In this document: one piece after another, positions 49,079 through 57,330 of the stretch
Position numbering within the stretch: position 1 is the first letter of the stretch
Layout of the letters: each line of letters starts with the position of its first letter
Source of the DNA: Sphaerisporangium sp. TRM90804
GTDB taxonomy: Bacteria > Actinomycetota > Actinomycetes > Streptosporangiales > Streptosporangiaceae
Length of the DNA: 64,000 nt
Assembly (NCBI RefSeq): GCF_029846175.1
Contig: NZ_JARWAC010000007.1
Location: forward strand, 1-64,000
Reading direction: 5' to 3'
Notes under the pieces: generated by a model
What the model saw: only the letters and a program-made list of their open reading frames with translations
Told to the model about the DNA's origin: nothing
Databases searched by the model: none
Made by a program: the position numbers and the translations under genes

Positions 49079-50290
49079 ATGACTCAGACCGCTGAGACAA
49101 GGTTGGGACGAACCACCGTGGCGAACGGAACCGAGAACCCGGGCCGGAGCCGGCGGCTGCGCCCGCTGTCCGACGATCTGCCCGAGCCGACCCGGGTGCT
49201 CCTGCGGGAGCTGCGCGCCCTCAAGGAGCGGGCCGGCTTCGACCTGCGGGCGTTGGAGCAGGCGACCCACGCGAGCCGCTCGTCCTGGGGGCGATGGCTC
49301 GCCGGCGAGACGTGGATCCCGCTGGACGCGGTGGAAGGGCTCGCCCGGCTGTGCCGGGCGGACACGCACCGGTTCCGCGAACTGTGGGAGGCGGCGGAGC
49401 ACGCGCGCCGCTCGGCGGGGTTCGCCGAGAGCGCCGAGCCCTCGCCGGACCCCGAGGGCGAGGAGATCCCGCGGCGTCCCGCCGAGGGCACCGGCCCCCT
49501 TCCGCGAGCCGGCGTCACCCCTCCCGGGGGAGCCGCCGAAAGCGGTGGAGCCGGGCATCCGCCGGCCCTCCCGGCCACGGGCGCTGCTCACCCCGCCGCC
49601 CCGGAGCCGGGCGACACGGCGCCGCGCGGGCCGGCCGAGCACGGGCCCGCCGAGCACGGACCGGCCGAGCGCCTGCGCCGGCGGTTCGCCGTCGGCGCGA
49701 CAGTGGGCCTGGTCGTGGGCATGGCGTGCGGCGCCGTGCTCACCGGCTCGGCCATGGTCGGCGGCGCGAGCGACGACGCGGGCGGCGACGCGCGCCCGTC
49801 CGCCGGCGCGAGCGCGGCGGGCCGTGGCACGCAGACGGCCGCGCCGGCGCCGGCGCCGGTCACCCCGCGCGCGGCGGTGATCGCCCGGGCCGGCACCTGG
49901 CGGCCGGCCACCGCGCGGCGCGTGCCCTACAGCCAGCTCAAGACGCGCGGCGGCTACCGGACCGACGGCTCGGGCTACGCGTCCATGGCGCTCGGGCTCC
50001 CCCGGCCTGGCCCGAACACCATCAACCTGGCCTCGGCCGCCTACAGCCGTCGCATCAAGATGGCCGAGCTGCTCCAGGGCGACCTGGTGATCGACCCGGT
50101 GGGCGGCAACACCGCGCGCGCCGTCGTCATCTTCGACAAGTGGGCCGACACCGCCCGCACCTCCTACTGGGCCTACCAGCAGCGCGCCGGCTACGGCACC
50201 GACCACCGCGTCGTCAGGCACGGGCTGGCCCCGGGTGACCAGTTCCGCGCCTACCGCCCGGTCAACATCCGCGACGCCACCGGCGGCTGA
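49079..50290 (+). CDS. membrane-spanning HTH protein with inactive NlpC/P60-like outer domain
   Basis: 403 residues. Residues ~38-105 are an XRE-type helix-turn-helix of the actinobacterial kind (LLRELRALKERAGFDLRALEQATHASRSSWGRWLAG). A long Pro/Gly/Ala linker with GPAEH repeats leads to one membrane helix at ~203-226 (FAVGATVGLVVGMACGAVL) and then the NlpC/P60-like domain (262-400), outside the cell by the positive-inside rule. Gly297 (RTDGSGY) and Ala348 (TARAVVIF) replace Cys and His. The layout suggests a one-component sensor that reads the wall with a dead hydrolase domain and acts on DNA from the membrane. ATG 49079 has a poor ribosome site; GTG at codon 14 is an alternative. Divergent from the related secreted genes. 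Confidence 0.78.
   Translation: MTQTAETRLGRTTVANGTENPGRSRRLRPLSDDLPEPTRVLLRELRALKERAGFDLRALEQATHASRSSWGRWLAGETWIPLDAVEGLARLCRADTHRFRELWEAAEHARRSAGFAESAEPSPDPEGEEIPRRPAEGTGPLPRAGVTPPGGAAESGGAGHPPALPATGAAHPAAPEPGDTAPRGPAEHGPAEHGPAERLRRRFAVGATVGLVVGMACGAVLTGSAMVGGASDDAGGDARPSAGASAAGRGTQTAAPAPAPVTPRAAVIARAGTWRPATARRVPYSQLKTRGGYRTDGSGYASMALGLPRPGPNTINLASAAYSRRIKMAELLQGDLVIDPVGGNTARAVVIFDKWADTARTSYWAYQQRAGYGTDHRVVRHGLAPGDQFRAYRPVNIRDATGG
50054..50203 (+). repeat. 150-bp exact inverted repeat, right arm
   Basis: Exact reverse complement of 47980-48129. It encodes from IKMAELLQGDLVIDPVGG to AYQQRAGYGTD in the outer domain. The 1.9 kb between the arms holds the 5' parts of both genes, so recombination between arms would invert the segment and exchange the short 3' ends of the two genes. 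Confidence 0.92.
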
Positions 50291-50378
50291 CCGCGCCGCC
50301 GGTCCGCGTCATCTCGCATGTCGCCATGTCGCCATGTCGCCATGTCGTCACCGCGTCACCGCGTCACCGCGTGGTGCG

Positions 50379-51833
50379 TCATGACGTCACGCGGAATGTG
50401 GCGTCGGCGCGGCCGGTCGCGTCGCTGATCGGGTCGAGCCGGAGCAGGTAGTCGTAGTGCCGGATGTGGCGGTCGGGGTAGTTGTACGACTGGAACGACG
50501 TCCACGAGGAGTCGGCGAGGCCGGCGACCTGACGGAACGTCGCGTCGGCCGCGAAGGTGGCGGTGCCGTCGTCCGCCGCCAGCACGAAGTCGAACCCGTA
50601 GTGCCGCAGGTAGTAGCCGGGGTAGTTCACCGACGCGAACGACACGTACCCGGAGGCGTTCGCCAGGCCGGGCACCAGCCGGAACTGCGCGTCCTGCGCC
50701 GGGCTGACGTTCGCGTCGATGCGCACGTCCAGGTTCGCGTGCCGCACGTACCGGTTCTGGTGGGTGTACGCCTGGATGCGGTTGACCGGCGCGGTGTTCC
50801 CCCAGCGGCCGAGCACGCGGGTCTCCTCCGCGGCGGTCAGGTTGAGGATGGAGCCGTGGCGCTTGAGGTTGGTTCCCATGCTGTAGTCGGAGCGCGTACG
50901 GAAGTTGCGCGTGCTGCCCAGGTTGGTCGAGGTGATGGGCATGTAGCCGCGGCCGGTGGCGTGCTGGTCGAGCCACAGGGCCCACTCGTTCTGCCCGTTG
51001 AACTGCGCCCACATCGGGCCTTCCACGACGTTGCCGCCGCCGGTGCCGTTGGAGATGCCCATGTGCGACAGGTTGCCGAGGGTCGTCCAGGACCCCAGGA
51101 TCGAGTTGCTCGCCTCGATCGTGATGTGGCCGTCGGCCGACGCCCGGTAGTACCGGTACCCACCGACGCTGTTGGGCACTTCGATGATCTGCGTGTCGAT
51201 GAGGCCCTGGCTGCCGCCGCGCTCGATGTAGAGCTGCGGTGCGGTGAAGCTGCGGAAGTCGCTGGTGCGCACGTACCAGATGCGGTGCTTGGTCACGCCG
51301 TTGCGGGCCGAGTTCGTAGCCCAGTACAGGACGTAGTCGCCGGTCGCGGAGTTGTATATCGCCTCGGGCGCCCAGGCGTTGCCGGCGCCGGGGATGCCGC
51401 CCGCGACGTTGATCAGCCACGGGGCCGACCAGTTCACCAGGTCGCGGGACTCCCACACGACGAGCGAGGTGCTGCCGCGGTTCGCGGCGTCGTTCCAGGA
51501 CGTGCCGCTGGCGATTCGCAGGTCGGTCGCGACGATCCAGTACCGGTCGCCGGCGGGAGACCGGATGAGGGCGGGGTCGCGGACTCCCCGCGTGCCCAGC
51601 GTGGACCGCAGGACCACCCCGCCGTTGTTCAGCTCCGTCCAGCGCAACCCGTCGTCGCTGTGGGCGAGGTAGATCTGTTCTCCGTTCGCCGATTCCCCGG
51701 TGAAGTGCGCCATCAGGTAACCCGTGAACGGTTCGAGCGCGGCCGCCTGCTTCTGGCTCACCACCGACAACGACGCGAACAGCAGGCAGGCGGCGGCGAG
51801 CACCGCGCCCACCCGGGAAAGAACTCTCGGCAT
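50379..51833 (-). CDS. secreted GH43-like arabinosidase with AbfB (CBM42) domain
   Basis: 484 residues with a signal peptide (MPRVLSRVGAVLAAACLLF). Residues ~35-335 are a five-bladed propeller of the GH43 type: VRDPALIRSPAGDRYWIVATDL carries a likely catalytic Asp and VVEGPMWAQFNGQNEW the likely acid Glu. Residues ~340-484 form an AbfB arabinose-binding beta-trefoil (NRYVRHANLDVRIDANVS, YLRHYGFDFVLA, HIRHYDYLLRLDP: three H-x-R/RHY repeats). It probably removes arabinose side chains from arabinoxylan or arabinan. A LacI-type palindrome lies 95 bp upstream. It is next to, but divergent from, the CE15-like gene. Confidence 0.85.
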   Translation of the reverse strand: MPRVLSRVGAVLAAACLLFASLSVVSQKQAAALEPFTGYLMAHFTGESANGEQIYLAHSDDGLRWTELNNGGVVLRSTLGTRGVRDPALIRSPAGDRYWIVATDLRIASGTSWNDAANRGSTSLVVWESRDLVNWSAPWLINVAGGIPGAGNAWAPEAIYNSATGDYVLYWATNSARNGVTKHRIWYVRTSDFRSFTAPQLYIERGGSQGLIDTQIIEVPNSVGGYRYYRASADGHITIEASNSILGSWTTLGNLSHMGISNGTGGGNVVEGPMWAQFNGQNEWALWLDQHATGRGYMPITSTNLGSTRNFRTRSDYSMGTNLKRHGSILNLTAAEETRVLGRWGNTAPVNRIQAYTHQNRYVRHANLDVRIDANVSPAQDAQFRLVPGLANASGYVSFASVNYPGYYLRHYGFDFVLAADDGTATFAADATFRQVAGLADSSWTSFQSYNYPDRHIRHYDYLLRLDPISDATGRADATFRVTS

Positions 51834-51927
51834 GCGCTTCTCCTTCGATGAGTGGGCATGGTCAGGCGGATGATCGTCATCCGCGTCGAACGTCCGAGGG
51901 CCATTGACGCGTCAGGTCCGCCCCACC

Positions 51928-51941
51928 TGTTAGCGCTAACA
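51928..51941. promoter_or_regulatory. LacI-type operator TGTTAGCGCTAACA
   Basis: A perfect 14-bp palindrome with the central CG typical of LacI-family operators, 95 bp upstream of the GH43-like gene. TGACGCGTCA (51905-51914) is a second perfect palindrome beside it. No lacI gene is in the window. Confidence 0.7.
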
Positions 51942-52771
51942 CTCAGCGCGCCGGAAGCGCTCGATTATGTGGTCATCTGGACGCGGATCCACGAGGTCAG
52001 TTCTACGGACAGACGAGATGTTACGTCGGCGTTAATAGTGTGATCGCGCACAAAGGGGCGGTCAATACCCGATGCGGAGCCCACGCGTCGCGAATCCTTT
52101 CTCCCATGCGGCCGAGGATCACCCTGAATTGCGCGTCACCAGGCGCCGCGAGGCGTGAGGACGCGAAAGGCCACGTCGTGATGCCCTCATGACGGCGAAT
52201 GCGGTGACCGGCCGCCTTCCGGCCGGACAACCGCGTCCACGCGGAATTCAGGCGAACCGCCCCCGCGCGAAACATGTCAAGCCGCTTGTCGAAACTTTTC
52301 GGCATCGGGGAAGCGGGGTACGGGGCTGACCTGCGGATATTCACTCCACGATTCCGCACTTCCCGGCGGAACGAAGGCCGCTGGCCGCGATTGAGGCGTT
52401 CCAGAGGCGCCAATCCGAAACATTTCGGTACTTTTCATACCTTGTACAGCTGAACGTTTCAGTGGTCGCGGCGCCCCCCAATGGGCGCTTGGCGGTGACG
52501 CCGCAGTTGAGGACCGACATGGGTGCGCGGGCGCCGGCCCAGGGCGACGGCCCTCTCTTGACGTGACAGCGCGGTGTCAGGTTTGCTCCGCCGCACTGAC
52601 AGCCTCCGCGAATCGTGAGAAGCACCTCTGTTCGGCGTTCCGCGCCGGCGTCAACGCGCGTAACGCCCCTGACCCGCACCGTCGTCCCGTCTGCGCGAAG
52701 CCCCGGTCACAAGCGGCGCATCGATCGTCCGCGCTCCGGCTTCCGTCGCCTCATCCGGAAGGAGAGTCTCA
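51942..52771. promoter_or_regulatory. long regulatory gap with GAAA/TTTC palindromes before the CE15-like gene
   Basis: 830 bp without a supportable gene. Palindromes: CGAAACTTTTCG (52290-52301), CCGAAACATTTCGG (52415-52428), CTGAACGTTTCAG (52450-52462), and TGACA-N6-TGTCA (52564-52579), which directly overlaps a possible -35 TTGACG (52558-52563). The GTCGAAACTTTTCG word at 52288-52301 occurs again at 59763-59776 before the sugar-transporter operon. Similar CGAAA/TTTCG palindromes are known in front of Streptomyces xylanase genes. Confidence 0.65.
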
Positions 52772-54517
52772 GTGATCATCAGCTCCGACCGCTCCAAGGT
52801 CCGTTCCAGGGTCGTCGCGCTGGCGGTGGCGGCGGCGCTCTCGGCCGCCGGAGCGGTGACGCTCTCGGCCGGAGCGGTGACGGCGGTGGCCGCCGCGCCC
52901 GGTGTCGAGGACGAAGGCGCCGACTGCCCGGTGCCGGCGCTGCCGGACGCCGGCTCTCTGCCCACGAACGCCCGCCTGCCCGACCCGTTCAGGAAGCTGG
53001 ACGGCACGCGCATCACCACCAAGGCCGAGTGGCGGTGCCGCCGCACGGAGATCAGGAAGCTGTCGGAGAAGTTCGTGTACGGCGAGAAGCCGCCGAAGCC
53101 GTCGAGCGTCACCGGGACGGTGTCCAGCAGCAACATCACCGTGAACGTCTCGCACAACGGCAGGAGCTCCAGCTTCTCGGCCAGTGTCCAGCTTCCCAGC
53201 GGCACCGGGCCGTTCCCGGCCGTGGTGGTGCTGGGCGGGTTCGGCGCCGACGCGGCCGCCATCCGCGCGGCCGGCGCCGCGACCATCAGCTACGACCCGT
53301 ACGCGGTCGGGCGCGAGGGCACGCCGCGCAACAACAAACAAGGCGCGTTCTACACCATCTACGGCTCCTCCAGCAGCACCGGCCTGCTGGCCGCCTGGGC
53401 GTGGGGGGTCAGCCGCATCATCGACGTGATCGAGCAGTCGGGCGGCGACTTCCTGCGCGGCGACGCCACCGGCGTCACCGGATGCTCGCGGTTCGGCAAG
53501 GGCGCGTTCGTGGTGGGCGCGTTCGACCAGCGCATCGCGCTGACCATGCCGATCGAGTCCGGCAGCGCTGGCGTCCCGATCTTCCGCGGCATTCCCGGGG
53601 AGGGCGCGCAGAGCCTGTCCAGCGCCTACGGCGAGCAGCCGTGGCTGGGTGACGCGTTCGGCTCGTTCACCAGCAGCCCGAACCGGCTCCCGGTCGACAA
53701 CCACGAGACCGTCGCGATGATCGCCCCGCGCGGCCTGTTCATCATGGACAACCCGCACATCGCCAACCTCGGCCCCCGGTCGGCCAGCGTCGCGGCCCTG
53801 GCCGGGGCGGAGGTCTACAAGGCGCTCGGCGCGGGAGACAACATCACCTACTGGTCCGACGTCCAGGACGGCAGCCACTGCGCCAACCGGGCCGAATGGC
53901 GCACCCCGCTGCAGCAGAACATCAGGAAGCACCTGCTGAAGACGGGCAACGACCCCGGCGCGATGCGCATCTCCTCCCGGGCGAGCGGCAACCTGGCCGA
54001 GTGGAGAGACTGGACGACGCCGACCCTCAGCGGGGGCACCACGTCTCCGACCCCGTCCGTCACCCCGTCGGTCACCCCGACCGTCACGCCCACGGTGACC
54101 CCGACCCCGACCGTCACGCCCACCGTGACGCCGACGCCCTCGACGTCGTTCCGGCTGCGTAACGAGGGGGCCGGCCGATGTGTCGACTCGCCCAACAGCG
54201 CCAGCTCCAACGGCACCCAGTTCCAGATCTACGACTGCCACACCAACGCCAACCAGCGGTTCACCTACACCTCCGGACGGCAGTTGCAGATCCTCGGCAA
54301 GTGCCTGGACGCCCCCACCAACGCCGGATCGGGCACTCGCGTGCAGCTGTGGGACTGCCACACCAACACCAACCAGCAGTGGGCCTTCACCAGCAGCGGC
54401 ACCGTCACCAACGGGGCCGGCAACCTGTGCCTGGCGGTGAACGGCACCGCCAACTCCAGCGCCGTTACCATCGCCACCTGCAACGGCCAGGCCACCCAGA
54501 GGTGGACCAGGGCGTAA
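52772..54517 (+). CDS. secreted CE15-type glucuronoyl methylesterase with ricin-type lectin domain
   Basis: 581 residues with a signal peptide (to about residue 42). Residues ~55-410 are an alpha/beta hydrolase of carbohydrate esterase family 15: VTGCSRFGKGAFVVGAFDQRIAL gives nucleophile Ser239 in the family's GCSRxGKG motif, PIESGSAG gives Glu262, and QDGSHCANR gives His369. Such enzymes cut the ester between lignin and the 4-O-methyl-glucuronate side chains of xylan. A repeated Pro-Thr-Val linker (430-455) leads to a ricin-B/CBM13 trefoil (455-581) with three QxW-type repeats (NQRFTY, NQQWAF, TQRWTR). GTG 52772 follows AAGGAGAG. Probably controlled by the palindromes upstream. Confidence 0.9.
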   Translation: MIISSDRSKVRSRVVALAVAAALSAAGAVTLSAGAVTAVAAAPGVEDEGADCPVPALPDAGSLPTNARLPDPFRKLDGTRITTKAEWRCRRTEIRKLSEKFVYGEKPPKPSSVTGTVSSSNITVNVSHNGRSSSFSASVQLPSGTGPFPAVVVLGGFGADAAAIRAAGAATISYDPYAVGREGTPRNNKQGAFYTIYGSSSSTGLLAAWAWGVSRIIDVIEQSGGDFLRGDATGVTGCSRFGKGAFVVGAFDQRIALTMPIESGSAGVPIFRGIPGEGAQSLSSAYGEQPWLGDAFGSFTSSPNRLPVDNHETVAMIAPRGLFIMDNPHIANLGPRSASVAALAGAEVYKALGAGDNITYWSDVQDGSHCANRAEWRTPLQQNIRKHLLKTGNDPGAMRISSRASGNLAEWRDWTTPTLSGGTTSPTPSVTPSVTPTVTPTVTPTPTVTPTVTPTPSTSFRLRNEGAGRCVDSPNSASSNGTQFQIYDCHTNANQRFTYTSGRQLQILGKCLDAPTNAGSGTRVQLWDCHTNTNQQWAFTSSGTVTNGAGNLCLAVNGTANSSAVTIATCNGQATQRWTRA

Positions 54518-54532
54518 CCCGCACAGGCGGGA

Positions 54533-54576
54533 CCCCTTCCGGCACCCGCCCACCCCAAGGCGGGTGCCGGAAGGGG
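54533..54576. terminator. 18-bp perfect stem between convergent genes
   Basis: CCCCTTCCGGCACCCGCC pairs without mismatch with 54559-54576 over an 8-nt loop, ending directly at the stop codon of the DUF4097 gene. A strong terminator for both strands. Confidence 0.85.
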
Positions 54577-54577
54577 G

Positions 54578-55417
54578 TCAGCCGCGGCGGATGACGATGT
54601 CGCCGTCGGAGGTCCGCGCGCGCACCTCGGCGGTCTCGCCGGACCGGCCGGGGGCGTCGCAGGGCTCCAGCGAGACGCGCACGCGGCCGTAGTCGGTCCG
54701 CACGTCCAGGTAGGCGGCGGTGCCCTGGCGGATGCCGGCCTCGACCTCGCCCGAGGCGGTCTCGAGCACGTGCGAGCCGCGCACCACCTCGCCGACGCGG
54801 ACGTCGCCCGTCGCGGTCGTGGCATGGACGCCCGCCAGGGCGCGGACGACGGTGATGTCGCCGTGGGCCGTTCTCAGCCGCAGGTCGCCGGTGGCCTCGC
54901 CGAGGGCGATGTCGCCGTGGGCGGTCTTGATCACCGCGGCGCCGTCGATCTCGCCGATGCGGATTCCGCCGTTCCCGGTGGTGATGTCGGCGTGCCCGGC
55001 CGACATCACCGTGATGTCGCCGTCGCCGGTGTTCGACCGCAGCTTGCCCACATGGTCGAGCCAGATGTCGCCGTCCGCGGTGTCGAACCTGGACTCGCCG
55101 AGGCGTCCCTCACAGCGGAAGTCCCCCGTCGTCCTGGCGTCGACGCGGGAGCCCGCCGGCAGCTCGACGTGCACCCTGGTCGAGCCGCCCCACCGGAACC
55201 ACGAGCGGCCCGTGGGCTTGGGTGTCCGCACCAGCAGCCGGCCCTGGGCGTACTCCACCTGGGTCTCCGCGGCGCTGCGCACGTCGGTGTCGCTGGACTC
55301 GTCCATCGGATGGATCTCCACGACGGTGTCGGCGCGGTCGCTCGCGTGGATGCGGACGTCGGCGGCCGTGAGATCGAGGGTGGCGAGGATCGGTTCCGGG
55401 GTGTCGAAGGTCGGCAT
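54578..55417 (-). CDS. DUF4097-family beta-helix protein
   Basis: 279 residues. A run of about ten short strands with the repeating pattern TADGDIWLDHVG, NTGDGDITVMSA, TTGNGGIRIGEI, KTAHGDIALGEA, RTAHGDITVV, TTATGDVRVGEV makes a right-handed beta-helix as in DUF4097/putative adhesin proteins. No signal peptide is present, so it is probably cytoplasmic. Function unknown. It lies 104 bp downstream of a HicB-like gene in the same direction; this pair is common in actinobacteria and may be co-regulated. The repeat block at 55461-55520 lies between them. Confidence 0.82.
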   Translation of the reverse strand: MPTFDTPEPILATLDLTAADVRIHASDRADTVVEIHPMDESSDTDVRSAAETQVEYAQGRLLVRTPKPTGRSWFRWGGSTRVHVELPAGSRVDARTTGDFRCEGRLGESRFDTADGDIWLDHVGKLRSNTGDGDITVMSAGHADITTGNGGIRIGEIDGAAVIKTAHGDIALGEATGDLRLRTAHGDITVVRALAGVHATTATGDVRVGEVVRGSHVLETASGEVEAGIRQGTAAYLDVRTDYGRVRVSLEPCDAPGRSGETAEVRARTSDGDIVIRRG

Positions 55418-55460
55418 GGCGGTGCCTCACGATGGGGTGGCGGATGTCCCCGCCGCCGGG

Positions 55461-55520
55461 ACGGGTGACGGGACGCCGGGACGGGTGACGGGACGGCGGG
55501 ACGGGTGACGGGACGGCGGG
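55461..55520 (-). repeat. three 20-bp tandem repeats
   Basis: Unit ACGGGTGACGGGACGGCGGG occurs three times in direct succession, the first copy with one change, exactly filling the space before the HicB-like gene's stop codon. It is probably a variable-number repeat in the spacer of the two-gene operon. Confidence 0.85.
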
Positions 55521-55521
55521 G

Positions 55522-56112
55522 CTAGCTCACCCAGCCGGTGTAGTGGCGCTCGCCCCGCGCCTCGCCGCGCCGGTCGTTCGGCGGGGCGCCGTGCCGGGTG
55601 GCAGCGCCGCCCTGGTCGCCGAGGTCCAGCGCCGCGGCCACCGAGCGGACGAGCCAGGCGTTCACCGAGAGCCCTTCGCGGCCGGCCGCCTCCTCGATGC
55701 GCGGCTTGAGGTGATCGGGAACGCGGAGCGAGATGCGCGCCGTGCCGCCCTCGTCGGACTCCTGCGCGGTCTCCGGGACGGGCGGCCGGACGCCCATCGC
55801 GACCTCCACGGCGCCGGCCAGCGCGGTGCGCAGGCTCCTGTTGGGCGCCTCTACGGACCCGCGGTCGGCGGGCGCCGGCGTGACGACGAAGTCGGGATCG
55901 CGCCCGCGCAGCCGGATGTCGACCGAGCCCGGCGCGAGGTCGCGGGTGATCTCGCCCGCCGCGGCCGACAGCGCCTCAAGCAGGGTGAGCCGGACGGCGG
56001 ATTCGAGCGGGCCGGTGAGGCGCTCGGCGAGCGCGCGGGAGTCGGCGCCGCCCGCCTCGGCGGCGACCGCCAGCTCGCGGCGGACGTTGTCGACGTACGG
56101 CGTCAGATCCAT
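55522..56112 (-). CDS. HicB/Arc-like DNA-binding protein
   Basis: 196 residues. The N-terminal ~110 residues have no named domain. The C-terminal part, ARISLRVPDHLKPRIEEAAGREGLSVNAWLVRSVAAAL, is a ribbon-helix-helix of the HicB/Arc type. Proteins of this form are often annotated as HicB-family antitoxins, but no HicA toxin is adjacent; the partner in the operon is DUF4097, so plain autoregulation of the two genes is more likely. Its likely operators are the GGCGTCAT repeats at 56120-56174. Confidence 0.78.
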   Translation of the reverse strand: MDLTPYVDNVRRELAVAAEAGGADSRALAERLTGPLESAVRLTLLEALSAAAGEITRDLAPGSVDIRLRGRDPDFVVTPAPADRGSVEAPNRSLRTALAGAVEVAMGVRPPVPETAQESDEGGTARISLRVPDHLKPRIEEAAGREGLSVNAWLVRSVAAALDLGDQGGAATRHGAPPNDRRGEARGERHYTGWVS

Positions 56113-56119
56113 GACACCA

Positions 56120-56174
56120 CTATGGCGTCATGATGACGTCATGGCAAGCCATTGGCGTCATCTCATGGCGTCAC
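56120..56174. promoter_or_regulatory. ATGGCGTCAT repeats upstream of the HicB-like gene
   Basis: TGGCGTCAT occurs at about 56123, 56152 and 56166, and inverted as ATGACGTCA near 56132; the first pair makes an imperfect palindrome around ATGATGACGTCAT. Ribbon-helix-helix proteins bind such short repeated sites. The block also overlaps the 3' end of the channel gene. Confidence 0.5.
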
Positions 56175-57034
56175 ACCGATGATCCGCCAGCCGGTGGCCC
56201 GCCCAGGCGCGCGGGCTCGCTGATGGGATGCCCGTTGTGCCCGTTGTGCTCGCCGTTCCGCGGCGCCTGCATCGCCTCGATCTTCGCGTTCAGCCGGGCC
56301 AGCTCCTCCAGCACGGCGCCGAGCTGGTTCTCGGTCCGCCGCTCCTCCTCTGAGGTGCTCTGGCCGTCCATCGCGTTGACCACCACGGCGATGAACAGGT
56401 TGAGCACCACGAAGCTCGACATCAGGATGTAGCCGACGAAGAAGACCCACGCCCACGGCATCTCGGCCATCACCGTCGCGGCGATGTCGGGCCAGGCCTC
56501 GCCCGTCATGATCTGGAACAGGGTGAACAGCGACGTCGGCAGCTCGTCGAAGTGGTCGGGGGCGACCTCCCCGAACAGCTGGGTGGCCAGCACGGCGCTG
56601 ATGTACATCACCAGCACCAGCAGGCCGATGATGGACGCCATGCCGGGGATGGCCGCCAGCAGGGCGTTGACGACCTTGCGCATGCTGGGAACGGCCGAGA
56701 TCAGCCGGAGCGCGCGCAGGATGCGCAGTGCCCGCAGCACCGACGCCGGGCCCGAGGCGGGCACCAGCGCGACGGCCACGATGACCGTGTCGAACCAGTT
56801 CCACGGATCCCTGAAGAACGCGGCGCGGTAGGCGTACAGGCGGGCGGCCAGCTCGACGACGAAGACGCCCAGCACGATCCGGTCGAGGACGTGCAGCGGC
56901 CCGCCGATTCGCTCCATGAGGTAGGAGGAGGTCTCGAAGCCGATCGTGACCGCGTTGAAGACGATGACGGCGACGATGAACCGCTGGAAGGCCCGGGTTT
57001 CGAGGAAGGAACGCACTTGTTCGCGTCCTGGCAC
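56171..57034 (-). CDS. voltage-gated cation channel, NaChBac-like
   Basis: 287 residues, the size of bacterial single-repeat sodium channels. Six membrane segments: the voltage sensor S4 has Arg every third residue (SVLRALRILRALRLIS, Arg101/104/107/110). The pore loop reads TLFQIMTGEAWPDI, with Glu179 in the place of the selectivity-filter Glu of NaChBac (TLESW). The C-terminal ~40 residues (ENQLGAVLEELARLNAKIEAM) form a coiled coil for tetramer assembly. The filter TGEAW differs from classic TLESW, so Na+ selectivity is not certain. Start is GTG 57034. Confidence 0.87.
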   Translation of the reverse strand: MPGREQVRSFLETRAFQRFIVAVIVFNAVTIGFETSSYLMERIGGPLHVLDRIVLGVFVVELAARLYAYRAAFFRDPWNWFDTVIVAVALVPASGPASVLRALRILRALRLISAVPSMRKVVNALLAAIPGMASIIGLLVLVMYISAVLATQLFGEVAPDHFDELPTSLFTLFQIMTGEAWPDIAATVMAEMPWAWVFFVGYILMSSFVVLNLFIAVVVNAMDGQSTSEEERRTENQLGAVLEELARLNAKIEAMQAPRNGEHNGHNGHPISEPARLGGPPAGGSSV

Positions 57035-57330
57035 GTGGTCAGCTCCTGAGGGTGGCGAGACTGCGACAACGATGATCGTAAACAGGCCGGACGACAGCGG
57101 ATGACACTCCTGACGACCGGCACCCGGCCGGCGGTCGACGCGTCGCCTCGGGCGTAGGCGCCCCGATCGCCGCGCGCGCCGTCCGGTAGCGTGGCGGCGA
57201 TACGACCTTGAACGGCGTCCGGGTTCCCCCAGGCGTCCGGTGACGCGCCTGGGAAGGGCAAGGTGGTGGTGCCCATGTCGTCGGACTCCGGCAGCGGCGA
57301 GGGCCGCCGGGCGCGAACAGGGCCGGCGCG

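Noticed and set aside
52341-52679. 112-codon minus-strand frame with several Cys (GGCQCGGANL)
   Set aside because: No ribosome site, no family, and it covers the conserved palindromes before the CE15-like gene.
55461-55520. Three 20-bp repeats as iterons or CRISPR
   Set aside because: Repeats are directly adjacent with no spacers, and no replication or cas gene is near.
55522-56112. HicAB toxin-antitoxin system
   Set aside because: No HicA-like short toxin gene on either side.
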